Assembly: GCA_023897205.1 (NCBI GenBank)
Contig: JAHWDD010000001.1
Coordinates: 1-64,000 of the forward strand
DNA length: 64,000 nucleotides
Origin: Exophiala sp. HKRS030
Lineage: Eukaryota > Ascomycota > Eurotiomycetes > Chaetothyriales > Herpotrichiellaceae
Reading direction: 5' to 3'
In this document: positions 55,514-64,000 of the stretch, piece by piece
Numbering within the stretch: position 1 is the stretch's first letter
Layout: the number at the start of each line of letters is the position of its first letter
Made by a program: the position numbers and the translations under genes
The notes under the pieces: generated by a model
Database searches by the model: none
Told to the model about the DNA's origin: nothing
What the model saw: only the letters and a program-made list of their open reading frames with translations

Positions 55514-56321
55514 GGTGAAGTTTGAAAGAGTTGATGTGATGTTGTGGTTTGGTTGACAGAGATAATGGTGCGCAAGAGGCCAGAGATATTAGCGAAGATA
55601 TCAGTGAATGAAGAATGAAAAAATTTCAAGGATAGGAGTGAAGAGAAGAATGACTCTCGTAGCACGCCTTTGAAGATCTTTATGGTTCGCGACTTCTGCC
55701 TGGCTCCGAGCCATGGTAGAACTTGCTCTGAAAAGCATGAACGAGAGCTAGAACGACCCATCTGAAAGAGAAAATTTGCAGCAAGAGCAGACATGACCAG
55801 GGCATACTGTTATTGTCGAGTTTTGGCCTATAGGCACCGATATCGACGAGCAGATGGTGTAGTTCGAAATCTGTCCGTAGTAGACATGATTGCTTGTGTG
55901 CATGTAGCAGTACAGATGTTTGAGGGAAGCTGCTTTTGTCTCTCCGTCATTCTTTTTGATGAATGGCATCTGAGAGTCTTGAATCATATACTGGAAAAAA
56001 TGAACAACGGACTAGATTTCAGGCTGCCTCAAAGACGATCTGCTGATGGTCAGTATTACAGGAACATCTACGAGACACTAACGCTTAATGAGGTTAGTAT
56101 CGCGTTTCCCTTTCAGGTACAAACTCGTACTCGTATCAAAATAGTGCGGGGGAATTTTCCAGGGCATCAGCTTCGTTGGAGAAAGATTCTCTCACAGCAC
56201 GGTTGATTCTAAAAGTACTCAATAGTGATTGTAGTTGGTCGATATAGATACAATCTTGGATAGATCCGGTGGCCAACCCCTGGACACCTACCTTGTCTGT
56301 CGGAAAAGTCACCTCCCCACC
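55514..56321. other. Spacer upstream of prephenate dehydratase
   Basis: Divergent promoter region for the hypothetical gene and the dehydratase. A 137-codon plus-strand frame at 55793 has no recognisable content and is not accepted. Confidence 0.45.
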
Positions 56322-57413
56322 ATGCCACGAGATGACGGCGCCACGGCCATCAACGTAGCCTATCTGGGGCCCGAAGCTTCCTTTTCGCACCAAGCAGCCA
56401 TCGCAGTCTTCCCACCGCGACCAACGTCGTCGTGCAGCGGCAGCAGCACGAATAGCCCAGTCACATTACATCCTCTTCCGACCTTCCCCAACATATTCTC
56501 CGCCATCCAGGCGGCCTCTTCTACAGACGACGAGATACAGTACGACTACGCCGTTGTTCCCATCGAAAACAGCACGAATGGCTCCGTGGTAGGAGTCTTC
56601 GATCTGTTCGCTCAATGCGGCCTCGATTCGAGCGCCCCATACCCTGACATTGAAGTGTGTGCCGAATACTATCTCCCTGTACATCACTGCCTCTTCATAT
56701 CGCCCGACCTCACCTCGTCGACCTCGGACCGCGGGCCAGTGCCAGACCCAGTGTCCGCCATCCGCACGCTCTACACCCACCCTCAAGTCTGGGGCCAGTG
56801 CACACGGTTCTTGTCGTCACAATTCCCTCCCGCAAAGGTCGAAAGGATAGACGTCGGAAGCACCTCTGCCGCCGCGCAGCTCGTCGCTCGAGAATCAAAC
56901 GGTGGTCTCAGTGCGGCCATCGGGTCGAAGCTCGCTGGAGAGAAACATAAGCTGACTTGTCTGGCCGAAAACATCGAGGACGAGCCTGGCAGTAACACGA
57001 CAAGATTTCTTGTTGTGAAGAATAGGAAACGAAAGATATCGTCGGATGCGTTGCTCTCTTATCTGTCAAGTTCACCCAAGGCAAAGGGCGAAGTAAGAAA
57101 CAAATCTCTGATAACCTTTACCATCTCGCACACAAAGCCCGGCGCATTGGCAGATGCGTTGGCCGTGTTCAAGACCTACTCATTCAATTTGACGAGTATA
57201 GACACCAGGCCGAGCCGGATGAGGAATTGGCAGTACGTCTTTTTCGTGGAATGTGAGCAGACGGCCGACGTGACGGACAGCAATGACGCTGCTAACTTCA
57301 ATGGGGACGGCTTGAAGAGGATGTTGGCTGATTTGGAGAGATATACCGAGAGCCTCAGATATTTGGGGACTTTCGAGGATCAATTACTTAGGGAAGAGGG
57401 CGATACTACTTGA
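56322..57413 (+). CDS. pha2: Prephenate dehydratase (phenylalanine biosynthesis)
   Basis: A single-exon 363-aa enzyme that converts prephenate to phenylpyruvate. The catalytic domain opens with VAYLGPEASFSHQAA, continues with YAVVPIENSTNGSV, HHCLFI, HPQVWGQC and AAIGSKLAGE, and ends with the catalytic NTTRFLVV (the Thr-Arg-Phe motif). A regulatory ACT domain follows from about residue 250, with ISHTKPGALADALAVF and the phenylalanine-binding segment SIDTRPSRMRNWQYVFFVE, so feedback control by phenylalanine is expected. The open frame extends upstream, but the ATG at 56322 has a CACCATG context and directly precedes the domain, so I use it. Confidence 0.93.
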   Translation: MPRDDGATAINVAYLGPEASFSHQAAIAVFPPRPTSSCSGSSTNSPVTLHPLPTFPNIFSAIQAASSTDDEIQYDYAVVPIENSTNGSVVGVFDLFAQCGLDSSAPYPDIEVCAEYYLPVHHCLFISPDLTSSTSDRGPVPDPVSAIRTLYTHPQVWGQCTRFLSSQFPPAKVERIDVGSTSAAAQLVARESNGGLSAAIGSKLAGEKHKLTCLAENIEDEPGSNTTRFLVVKNRKRKISSDALLSYLSSSPKAKGEVRNKSLITFTISHTKPGALADALAVFKTYSFNLTSIDTRPSRMRNWQYVFFVECEQTADVTDSNDAANFNGDGLKRMLADLERYTESLRYLGTFEDQLLREEGDTT

Positions 57414-57924
57414 AGAGTGCAGAGAATAGAGTCAAGAACGATAATGATTGACTACCTAAGGTGGTATTGGCTAGCTGTCCTGAGTTCTGGAATGCCAGAA
57501 GTTGGGTTGAGCCTGAGCATGTAATTCGAGGAACACGAATGCCAGACTTCTCAGGAATGACGGGGCCTTCGGCCAAACAAGAAAGAAGTGAGCTCGAATG
57601 AAAAGGAGTGACCAGCTCACGAGAGACAATACGTTTCGACCGAGGGTGGAAGTGCTTCGGCAAGATCGGAGTAAAGCCTTCCATTCGGATTTCCATGTCG
57701 CCGTCGTTGTGACGGACAGAGTTGATGCATCTGCTCGGCAGACCATCTGGTATGTCGGACTTACATCAGGTTCAGTGGAGTTCTCAGCCAATTCCCCTGC
57801 GGACACCGCTGGGCACTGCAGGATCGTCGACGGGCTGCACCTGACCGCCGTCGTTTTCTCAGACCATGACCATATTGCGTAGGTTAGATCGACCTGAAGT
57901 AAGTGTTAGTCGGGCGAACTGGTA
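57414..57924. other. Spacer between pha2 and eRF1
   Basis: Convergent 3' region. A short minus-strand piece here could be a further exon of the eRF1 readthrough extension, but no gene is otherwise seen. Confidence 0.4.
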
Positions 57925-58212
57925 CTAATAGTTGCCAATGGCCTTACCATGGACTAAACCCCGAGCTTGCGTGGCTGGCGGAGCAGTCGATCTCTCAGCC
58001 CCCCAAAGAGTATTTTTCTTGATCCTTGGGTTCTCCAGATGATTGACCTGTGGCTTGCTGACCACGGTCTGGTCCTTTCCTGTCGAAGCTAGAAAAGGAG
58101 GCGCGTCGTTAGGACGCTCAGAGCGAGAAGATGCTGTCAATGTGACGTCCTGGACCAATGGTCGACTGTCTACAAGTTGCTTCTCGCTTTTCGTTTCGAG
58201 GTCGTTGAATTG
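57925..58212 (-). other. 95-codon in-frame extension after the eRF1 stop
   Basis: Directly after the eRF1 TGA (58215-58213) the same frame stays open for 95 codons, starting CAA TTC AAC GAC and ending at a stop at 57927-57925. The predicted peptide is hydrophilic (for example QFNDLETKSEKQLVDSRP at its start and LWGAERSTAPPATQARG near its end). The stop context TGA-CAA-TTC matches five of six bases of the CARYYA readthrough consensus. It may be a readthrough extension or a chance open 3' UTR. Confidence 0.4.
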
Positions 58213-59520
58213 TCAATCATCATAAAATTCGTCTTCGTCGTCAACGTCAGCCAACTGTTCAAAGTTGACCTTGTAGCGCAAAATAGCCCCAATACCACCA
58301 AAGCCTTTCACAAACTGGTTGCCTTCGCTGGATCGGTCAGAGACGAACTCCAACGTGGCACCGAAATCCTTGTATTTCTCGGCGAGCCACTCGAGGAAAG
58401 AACTCTGATCAATAACTTCCATTTCCTGGCCGGTTTCTTTGTCCATGAATTGTTCGCGGTTGCCTTCTTGAGATTTGGTCGTATGTAAAACTCTCTCGGA
58501 CCCATCCGAAGCCTTCAGAACCCATCGGGTGACATCCAAGTTTTCGTAAACAATCAGAGTTTCACAAGCACCTAATTCCAAAGCCTTCAAGGTGTCTTCA
58601 ACACCATAACAGACACGACCGCTGTCTTGGCTGATCTCCTCGAAGTACTTGCCGATCAGCTTCTTCTCCTGAATAAATTTAACATTGCTCAAGGTCTCGG
58701 AAGCTAGGTCGATGGCTTGATTGAAACCGTTCTCGCCACCATAAGACACATCGACGACCTTGATGACTTTGGCTTGCAGACGGCCGTCGAACATGTCAGA
58801 CTGGTTCAAGTCGTTCTTGAAGTCGGCCGAACCAGCCAGGACCAACCCGGCAACGTTGACTTTGTCGTTGGTGATGAAATTCTGAACGGCCAATTCTGCA
58901 ACTTTACGCACGTAGTTGTGACGCTTCTCCTCTCTGAGACGAGCAAAACGAAGCGCGGATTGACCACCACGGCCGTGCTTCTTGGGCAGATCGACCGAGA
59001 ACTTCTGCAGAACTTCTCTTGTATTGCCGCTGAGTGTGCCAAACAGTGCTCCGTTACCGTCCATGATGATGAAGCCAAATTTCTGATCCGACTCGAGTAG
59101 TTCGCTGAGCGCTTCGGTATGAAATTTGTTGTCACATAGGTAAAGGGAGGTGTTGATAGGCTTGAACGGTTCAAAGTCTATGTTGATCTTTCTTTCCTTG
59201 CCCTCGGAGGTGATGATTTCACCACAATAGACGACCAGGCCATTCGGGGGGACTTTGTTGTACAGCTTCAGACGTTGCTGAGTGGAGGTGATAGCTGACA
59301 GGACAGATAGACGGTTGACTCGGGATTTGATGTTCGAGGCAGTACCGAATTCTTCAGCTAACATCTTTGCCGCACGAGAGACCTGGTCTTTGGGTGGAAT
59401 GATGAGAGAAATCATGGAGGTACCGTTACCCCGGGCCGCCTCGAGACGTTTGATCAGTTTTTTGACCTTCCATATTTCAATATTTTTTTCTGCCTCGTTT
59501 TGCTGTTGAGGGGCACTCAT
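58213..59520 (-). CDS. sup45: Eukaryotic peptide chain release factor subunit 1 (eRF1)
   Basis: A single-exon 435-aa protein that recognises all three stop codons in the ribosomal A site and triggers peptide release together with eRF3. The N-domain stop-reading elements are all present: GNGTS loop, TASNIKS (the NIKS motif) and YLCDNKF. The M domain has the universal GGQ tripeptide within [18 protein letters not shown]. The C domain ends in the acidic tail [10 protein letters not shown] used for eRF3 binding. Length and sequence are typical of filamentous ascomycetes. The terminator is TGA followed by CAA, an unusually weak context for a release-factor gene; see the extension entry. Confidence 0.97.
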   Translation of the reverse strand: MSAPQQQNEAEKNIEIWKVKKLIKRLEAARGNGTSMISLIIPPKDQVSRAAKMLAEEFGTASNIKSRVNRLSVLSAITSTQQRLKLYNKVPPNGLVVYCGEIITSEGKERKINIDFEPFKPINTSLYLCDNKFHTEALSELLESDQKFGFIIMDGNGALFGTLSGNTREVLQKFSVDLPKKHGRGGQSALRFARLREEKRHNYVRKVAELAVQNFITNDKVNVAGLVLAGSADFKNDLNQSDMFDGRLQAKVIKVVDVSYGGENGFNQAIDLASETLSNVKFIQEKKLIGKYFEEISQDSGRVCYGVEDTLKALELGACETLIVYENLDVTRWVLKASDGSERVLHTTKSQEGNREQFMDKETGQEMEVIDQSSFLEWLAEKYKDFGATLEFVSDRSSEGNQFVKGFGGIGAILRYKVNFEQLADVDDEDEFYDD

Positions 59521-60555
59521 TTTTGCCTAGACGTGGCCTCGCAGAGGGGGGCCTGCTCGTGGGAAGAGGTAACTTCTGACGTCGGAGGGAGGGTTGTGTT
59601 GAGTCGTCAATGAGTGGAAGGGGGAGAGGTAAGGACTTCAAGGAGAGTTGAGGTGAGAATTGAAGTGACGTTGGGCAACTCAAGTGGGTAGGGGAGAATC
59701 AATATGGTGCGGGCTGCGCTGGCAAATGTGCAGTCATCAGGTAGATTACCTTAGGTAGTAAATTACTGGCGGCGTGGAGGCGGTGGTCGTGTGTGGCTAA
59801 AAAATTCCCTTAGTACGGAGTAAGGAGTTAGTACAAGAACGGTGCTCCATGCAAACAGTGAGGCGCAGTATGAGAACTTGAGTGGTCACGTGCTTCGAAG
59901 AGACTAGTACGGAGGAGTATATGGGCAGAAATGTACAAGGAGACGATCAGTCCTTCAACCATCAGTCATCGGCTGCAGTCAACCAAAGCAAAAAAAGAGG
60001 CTTATCATCATTCCGCCACTATCTATGCGAAATCTCTAGGCTCATCCAGGCGTTGCAGATATTGTGGAGGCGCCTATGGAGTCGGCTAAAGATCAACAAA
60101 CAGAGCCTATCGCGTTCCTTTCCTGCCTGTGAATGGCATGCATACCATGGTTATAATCGGTTAATGGTCTTGTCAACGTCTGGTACAGTGACGCTGTTCC
60201 GTTTCTCTTCCTCAGGTGCCTTTTCTTCTCGAGACTTCTTTCGTTTTGACATTTCAGGTGGTTATTTGTGCTTCAGTGTTCATATTCTTATGCAGCATTT
60301 CCCTCCAGGTGTCGAAGTTCCAGAATGTGTTGAACATCCGCTATCTCGAACCCTCTGTTATCTCTGCAGGATTTGTCTAGCTACAAATTGTCTCGAGGGT
60401 CGATGTCAGGCGACACCGTAGAGTTTTGCCAGAGGAAATCTCAAAGGTGTTGATCATCTCTTACGTTGAGAATCTTTGAGGTCTTCTTTCTGTGCATCTG
60501 GGAGTGCAGTAGAGTCTGCGTTTGCGATTCTGACAAGAAAGAACAGGACGCGGAC
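59521..60555. promoter_or_regulatory. Divergent promoter region, eRF1 and AVT transporter
   Basis: Upstream DNA of both genes. A plus-strand 179-codon frame (59882-60421) lacks recognisable content and probably is leader sequence of the transporter. ACGGAGTA words recur near 59814-59820 and 59911. Confidence 0.45.
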
Positions 60556-62565
60556 ATGAGCCAGCGAAGTAAACAAGCACCAACCAACTGGGCAGCCTAC
60601 GAACGTGGAAGAGCGTCTTCTTTCGATTCCCTCGACTCTGTACCCGAGAATGCACAACAGACCAGCTTTTCCTCCAGTACCCCACCTCGACATGAATACC
60701 TCAGAGCTACCTCGGGCGAGGGTGATGATGAGGACGGGCCGCGGTTGAGGAGGAGAAAATCCTCGTTGGGAAAGAAGTTCGACAGCCTGCGCCAGATGGG
60801 TGGTCCGAATAGCATTGACAACTTTGCAAAATCACTCCAAAGAGCTGCTGGGTTTCGAGAGATAACACCTATGAGAAGAAACTCGGTCACGATTCCTGAT
60901 GGACAAGATGAAGAAACAGGTTCTCCAAGCCAGAGTACCTCTGCTGCGCCAGACAGATCTCTGTTGAGAAGGCAACTTCAAGACTACCACATGTCGTCTG
61001 AAAACGAATCCGCGGTACAAGAAGGCACCACGGAAGCACCAACTGAACAATCGAGGCTCTTACCCATGAAGAGTCAACAGTCTATGAAATCCACTTCTGG
61101 TTCAATTTCTACAGACCTGAGGTTGCCAAGTGTGTTGGGCACGAGTTATGGGAGTATCTCCTCCCGGCTGACCGTCACCGCACGGCAGCGAGCCTCCATT
61201 TTGATCCAAGAGCAGGAAGAAGCAAGCAAACGGGCGCTGGAACATCCCGAAGAGTTTAAAGATGAGCCTCACCGGTTGCTGGAGAGAGAAATACTCCCCG
61301 ATGGCGAAGTTGTCGAGCGGACTGTTGGCGAGTCTACCGTCCCCATGACGGTTTTCAACTCGACCAATGTTTTGATCGGTGTCGGCATCCTCGCACTCCC
61401 CTTGGGGATCAGGTACTCTGGTTGGGTTCTTGGGTTGACCTTCCTCACCCTAGCTGCCCTCTCGACATCCTACACGGCCAAGCTACTTGCGAAGTGCCTA
61501 GACACGAACTCGGCGTCGACCACATATGGAGACATCGCCTTCCTTGCTCTGGGGTCTTGGGGCAGGAACTTTGTGGAGGCCTTGTTTATCCTTGAGCTGA
61601 CCGCCGCCAACGTAGCTCTGGTCATCCTGTTTGGCGACAGCATGAACTCGCTCTTTCCAGCCGTCGCCGTCACCGACTGGAAGATCATCATCTCACTGGG
61701 TCTGATACCTCTCAATTTTGTCCCGTTCAAGTCCCTGAGCATCACCAGTGTCATTGGTATCTTCTGTTGCTTTGGCATCATTGCCATTGTCTTCGCGGAT
61801 GGGCTGATCAAGCCTGATGCTCCTGGCTCCTTACGGGAGGTTGCCAGAACCTATGCCTTTCCCGAGAACTGGCGGACCGTACCTCTCAGTTTGGGTTTGT
61901 TCATGGCCCCGTGGGGTGGACACAGCGTCTTCCCGGCAGTCTACAAAGACATGCGTCACCCGCAAAAGTACGGACGTGCTTTGCGATACACCTATTTCTT
62001 CACCTATGGACTCGACCTCACGATGGCTGTGCTGGGTTACTTGATGTTTGGCGACAGCGTACGAGACGAAGTCACCTCCAACATCTTGCGCTCGACGTCG
62101 TACCCTCAAGCCCTCTCGGTCATCATCGTCGTTCTAATCGCCATCATCCCCATCACCAAGATTCCGCTTTCGAATCGTCCGATGATGGATACCCTCAACA
62201 AAAAATTCTACATCGACCTGAGGCAGATGGACGCCAAGGCACGAATGCACAGCGAGAAGAGCTTGAAGCATCGTGCCGCACGTGGATCCATCGGCATCCT
62301 TGCCAACGTGCTGCAGCTTGGAATCGCCATCGGAATCCCGGACTTTGACAGCATCATGGCTCTGATGGGGTCTGCGTTGTGTTTTACGATTTGTGTCATC
62401 CTGCCCGTCAGCTTCTATCTAAAGATCTTTAGTACTGAAGATTCGACGGTCGGCAAGGTTGAGAGGGTCCTCGGCTGGATCCTGGTCGCAGTTTGCGTGG
62501 TTCTAGCTACATTTGGGACCGTGTTTGCCATTTTACCAAAAGAGAAGATTGGGATTTCCGGTTGA
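60556..62565 (+). CDS. Vacuolar amino-acid transporter, AVT family
   Basis: A single-exon 669-aa protein. The first 280 residues are hydrophilic and Ser/Arg-rich, as in Avt1-type carriers, with RRRKSSLGKKFDSLRQMGG. The AAAP transporter core starts at MTVFNSTNVLIGVGILALPL, the conserved TM1 segment, followed by about eleven helices, including FCCFGIIAIVFADGLI and MAPWGGHSVFPAVYKDMRHP (TM8 region signature). Such proteins move neutral amino acids across the vacuolar membrane with protons. The frame is open further upstream, but the ATG at 60556 (MSQRSKQAP) fits the family N-terminus. Confidence 0.92.
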   Translation: MSQRSKQAPTNWAAYERGRASSFDSLDSVPENAQQTSFSSSTPPRHEYLRATSGEGDDEDGPRLRRRKSSLGKKFDSLRQMGGPNSIDNFAKSLQRAAGFREITPMRRNSVTIPDGQDEETGSPSQSTSAAPDRSLLRRQLQDYHMSSENESAVQEGTTEAPTEQSRLLPMKSQQSMKSTSGSISTDLRLPSVLGTSYGSISSRLTVTARQRASILIQEQEEASKRALEHPEEFKDEPHRLLEREILPDGEVVERTVGESTVPMTVFNSTNVLIGVGILALPLGIRYSGWVLGLTFLTLAALSTSYTAKLLAKCLDTNSASTTYGDIAFLALGSWGRNFVEALFILELTAANVALVILFGDSMNSLFPAVAVTDWKIIISLGLIPLNFVPFKSLSITSVIGIFCCFGIIAIVFADGLIKPDAPGSLREVARTYAFPENWRTVPLSLGLFMAPWGGHSVFPAVYKDMRHPQKYGRALRYTYFFTYGLDLTMAVLGYLMFGDSVRDEVTSNILRSTSYPQALSVIIVVLIAIIPITKIPLSNRPMMDTLNKKFYIDLRQMDAKARMHSEKSLKHRAARGSIGILANVLQLGIAIGIPDFDSIMALMGSALCFTICVILPVSFYLKIFSTEDSTVGKVERVLGWILVAVCVVLATFGTVFAILPKEKIGISG

Positions 62566-62908
62566 TGTTTTTGTAGCAGGTTGGTCTCTGATGCTGCCGC
62601 CATATCCTTCTTGCACCACTTCGATAAGATGATCGAAATTCTGCCATTTGCTCATTTGACATATATTTGAGCTGGTTACATTAGCAACTGTGTTTGTGTG
62701 TGGTCAGGGGAGTTCAAAGAGCATGTGTATGACCTTGTGCCATGTCAGAAGAGCAATTGTTTGTCCTTTTTGGCGGCTGTATATATATCTAATTTTAATG
62801 TATGCTGTCACATATTGACACATTGACAATTAACAGGTTTTGCCACCATGTTTAATATCAAGTAGTCCACCGAGTCCCTTTTTTGTTCCTAATTAAAAAA
62901 AAGGCTCT
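62566..62908. other. Convergent 3' spacer
   Basis: AT-rich, with TATATATAT near 62778 and several T/A runs. No gene seen. Confidence 0.5.
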
Positions 62909-63859
62909 TCAGTAGAATCCAGAAGGATTTTCCTCTAGAAATCGAATTTCCTCGTCCGTACTCTGCCTCCCCAGGACCTTGTTCCGACTCGGGAACCGAC
63001 CGAATCTGGCGATGACGTCCCGGTGAGATTTGGCAAATGCGATGCTCCTGTCGAGGAAGTCCACGGGGTGGTCGGGGTGGGTTTCCGCGCATCGACTCTT
63101 GAGGGCCTCGTAACAGGCGACGCTGGCGATTTGACTGACGAGGGTCTCGTCGTGTTCGAGCGGCAGGTAGAAGAAGATGGCCTGGAGGGGGTCCACCTGG
63201 CGGTCAAACTCCCGGGCGACGGACCTGGTGGCGAGGTCGAGGGCGAGGGGGTCCGAGGAGTGGGCGTCGGGGGTGCCCCGGTACACGTTGCGGGGGAACT
63301 GGTCCAGGAGGATGATGGAGGCGAGGGCCCCCCGGGGCGTCTCGGACCAACCGTCCCCGAGGTCGTTGGAGCGCGCCCGCTCGCAGAGGTGGCCGAACCT
63401 CTCCGTGATGGTGGCGTCAAAGGCTCCCGGGTCGGGATGGGCGAACCAGTTCAGGGGCGGTTGGGAGAACCAAAAGTCCAAGATTGACGAAACGTCCCGC
63501 TGCTCGGCCGGTGAGAGTTGTGGTTGGGAGGTGGTGGTGGACATGTCGCGAAGACCACCGAAAACCCCACCCAGAGAGGAAAAGGAAAAAGACGACGAGT
63601 TCGTTGACGACGACGACAAGGTGGTGAAGAGACTTTGTTGAAGGGCGGATTGAGCTTGTAGAATCTTTTGATGTCGAAAAGGTCGGTGAGTTTGTCTTTG
63701 TTTTCGGACAGATACAAAAGAGTGGATGGGACGACGAGATTGATGGGGAGAAGGAGGAGGAAACAAGGCAAGACCGTGAGAAATCAAAGGTGAATATAAA
63801 GACAAGACGCCGTGGTGATGATCGCGTACCCTTGCTATGCCATGACTGAGGAATTTCAT
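62909..63859 (-). CDS. DUF924-family protein
   Basis: A single-exon frame of 316 aa from the first ATG, or 211 aa from the ATG at 63544 (MSTTTSQPQ). The conserved domain begins at ILDFWFSQPPLNWF and contains the family motifs RGALASIILLDQFPRNVYRG, FFYLPLEHDE and ARFGRFPSRNKVLGRQST. DUF924 proteins have a TPR-like helical fold and no settled function. The first 105 residues are Ser/His/Phe-rich and unlike the family; they could be a mitochondrial targeting region or untranslated leader, so both starts are possible and I favour 63544 for the core protein. Confidence 0.88.
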   Translation of the reverse strand: MKFLSHGIARVRDHHHGVLSLYSPLISHGLALFPPPSPHQSRRPIHSFVSVRKQRQTHRPFRHQKILQAQSALQQSLFTTLSSSSTNSSSFSFSSLGGVFGGLRDMSTTTSQPQLSPAEQRDVSSILDFWFSQPPLNWFAHPDPGAFDATITERFGHLCERARSNDLGDGWSETPRGALASIILLDQFPRNVYRGTPDAHSSDPLALDLATRSVAREFDRQVDPLQAIFFYLPLEHDETLVSQIASVACYEALKSRCAETHPDHPVDFLDRSIAFAKSHRDVIARFGRFPSRNKVLGRQSTDEEIRFLEENPSGFY

Positions 63860-64000
63860 TGCTCTTCACAATCGGACAAAAGGATGAAACAACTTCGATA
63901 AGTCGTCCCCAATCTTGTTTCTTCTCGACTTGAGTGTGTCTCGACTAGCCTTTTGCTCCCCAGGGTTCAAGTGTCAAGATATGTAGACCGACGGGATGTT
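63860..64000. other. Window end, upstream of DUF924 gene
   Basis: Probable promoter or leader of the DUF924 gene. Nothing else seen. Confidence 0.4.

Noticed and set aside
55793..56206. A 137-codon plus-strand open frame
   Set aside because: No family content; composition is like the surrounding non-coding DNA.
59882..60421. A 179-codon plus-strand open frame upstream of the AVT transporter
   Set aside because: No recognisable family, no intron logic, and it lies where the promoter and leader of two divergent genes must be.
1..64000. CRISPR arrays, rRNA or tRNA genes
   Set aside because: No regularly spaced repeats and no cloverleaf-like sequence with B-box words that I could support by eye; a tRNA scan could still find one I missed.

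Overview
The window is from a filamentous ascomycete (Pezizomycotina). Genes carry short introns (about 45-140 nt) with canonical GT...AG ends. Both strands are densely coded. The gene content is typically fungal: Zn2Cys6 regulators, cytochromes P450, Dal5-type MFS transporters, RTA1 and AVT transporters. The gene set and style would fit Eurotiomycetes such as Chaetothyriales, but that is inference and no species can be named.

Region A (about 0.4-28.6 kb) is accessory and looks like a catabolic or tailoring gene cluster. In order it holds a broken SnoaL-like gene, a metallo-beta-lactamase-fold lactonase, a cupin protein, a PEBP-like protein, two adjacent short-chain dehydrogenases (SDRs) of which one has lost every catalytic motif, a P450, a Zn2Cys6 regulator, a Dal5-type MFS transporter broken by a 161-bp solo-LTR-like insertion, a dihydroxybenzoate-decarboxylase-like amidohydrolase, a broken salicylaldehyde-dehydrogenase-like ALDH, two more P450s, a second MFS transporter and another SDR. 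Together these could import an aromatic or lactone substrate, hydroxylate, oxidise and decarboxylate it. Three enzymes or transporters are disabled, so in this strain the pathway is probably incomplete or decaying.

Region B (about 28.6-31.4 kb) is gene-poor, with short palindromic and GTACTCC-type repeats, and separates the accessory region from conserved genes.

Region C (about 31.4-46 kb) is mostly conserved: small hypothetical proteins, POP8, a Nudix hydrolase, cysteinyl-tRNA synthetase, an arylsulfotransferase, an RTA1 protein and the tRNA m1A58 methyltransferase TRM61.

Region D (about 46.4-54.3 kb) is a second decayed accessory island. Two damaged Zn2Cys6 regulators and a damaged MFS transporter lie around an intact D-2-hydroxyacid dehydrogenase.

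Region E (about 54.8-64 kb) returns to conserved genes: a hypothetical protein, prephenate dehydratase, eRF1, an AVT-type vacuolar amino-acid transporter and a DUF924 protein. The eRF1 gene is followed in frame by a 95-codon open extension directly behind UGA-CAA-UUC, a possible release-factor readthrough autoregulation site.

I found no CRISPR array, rRNA or convincing tRNA gene. Exon boundaries are my own manual splice calls.
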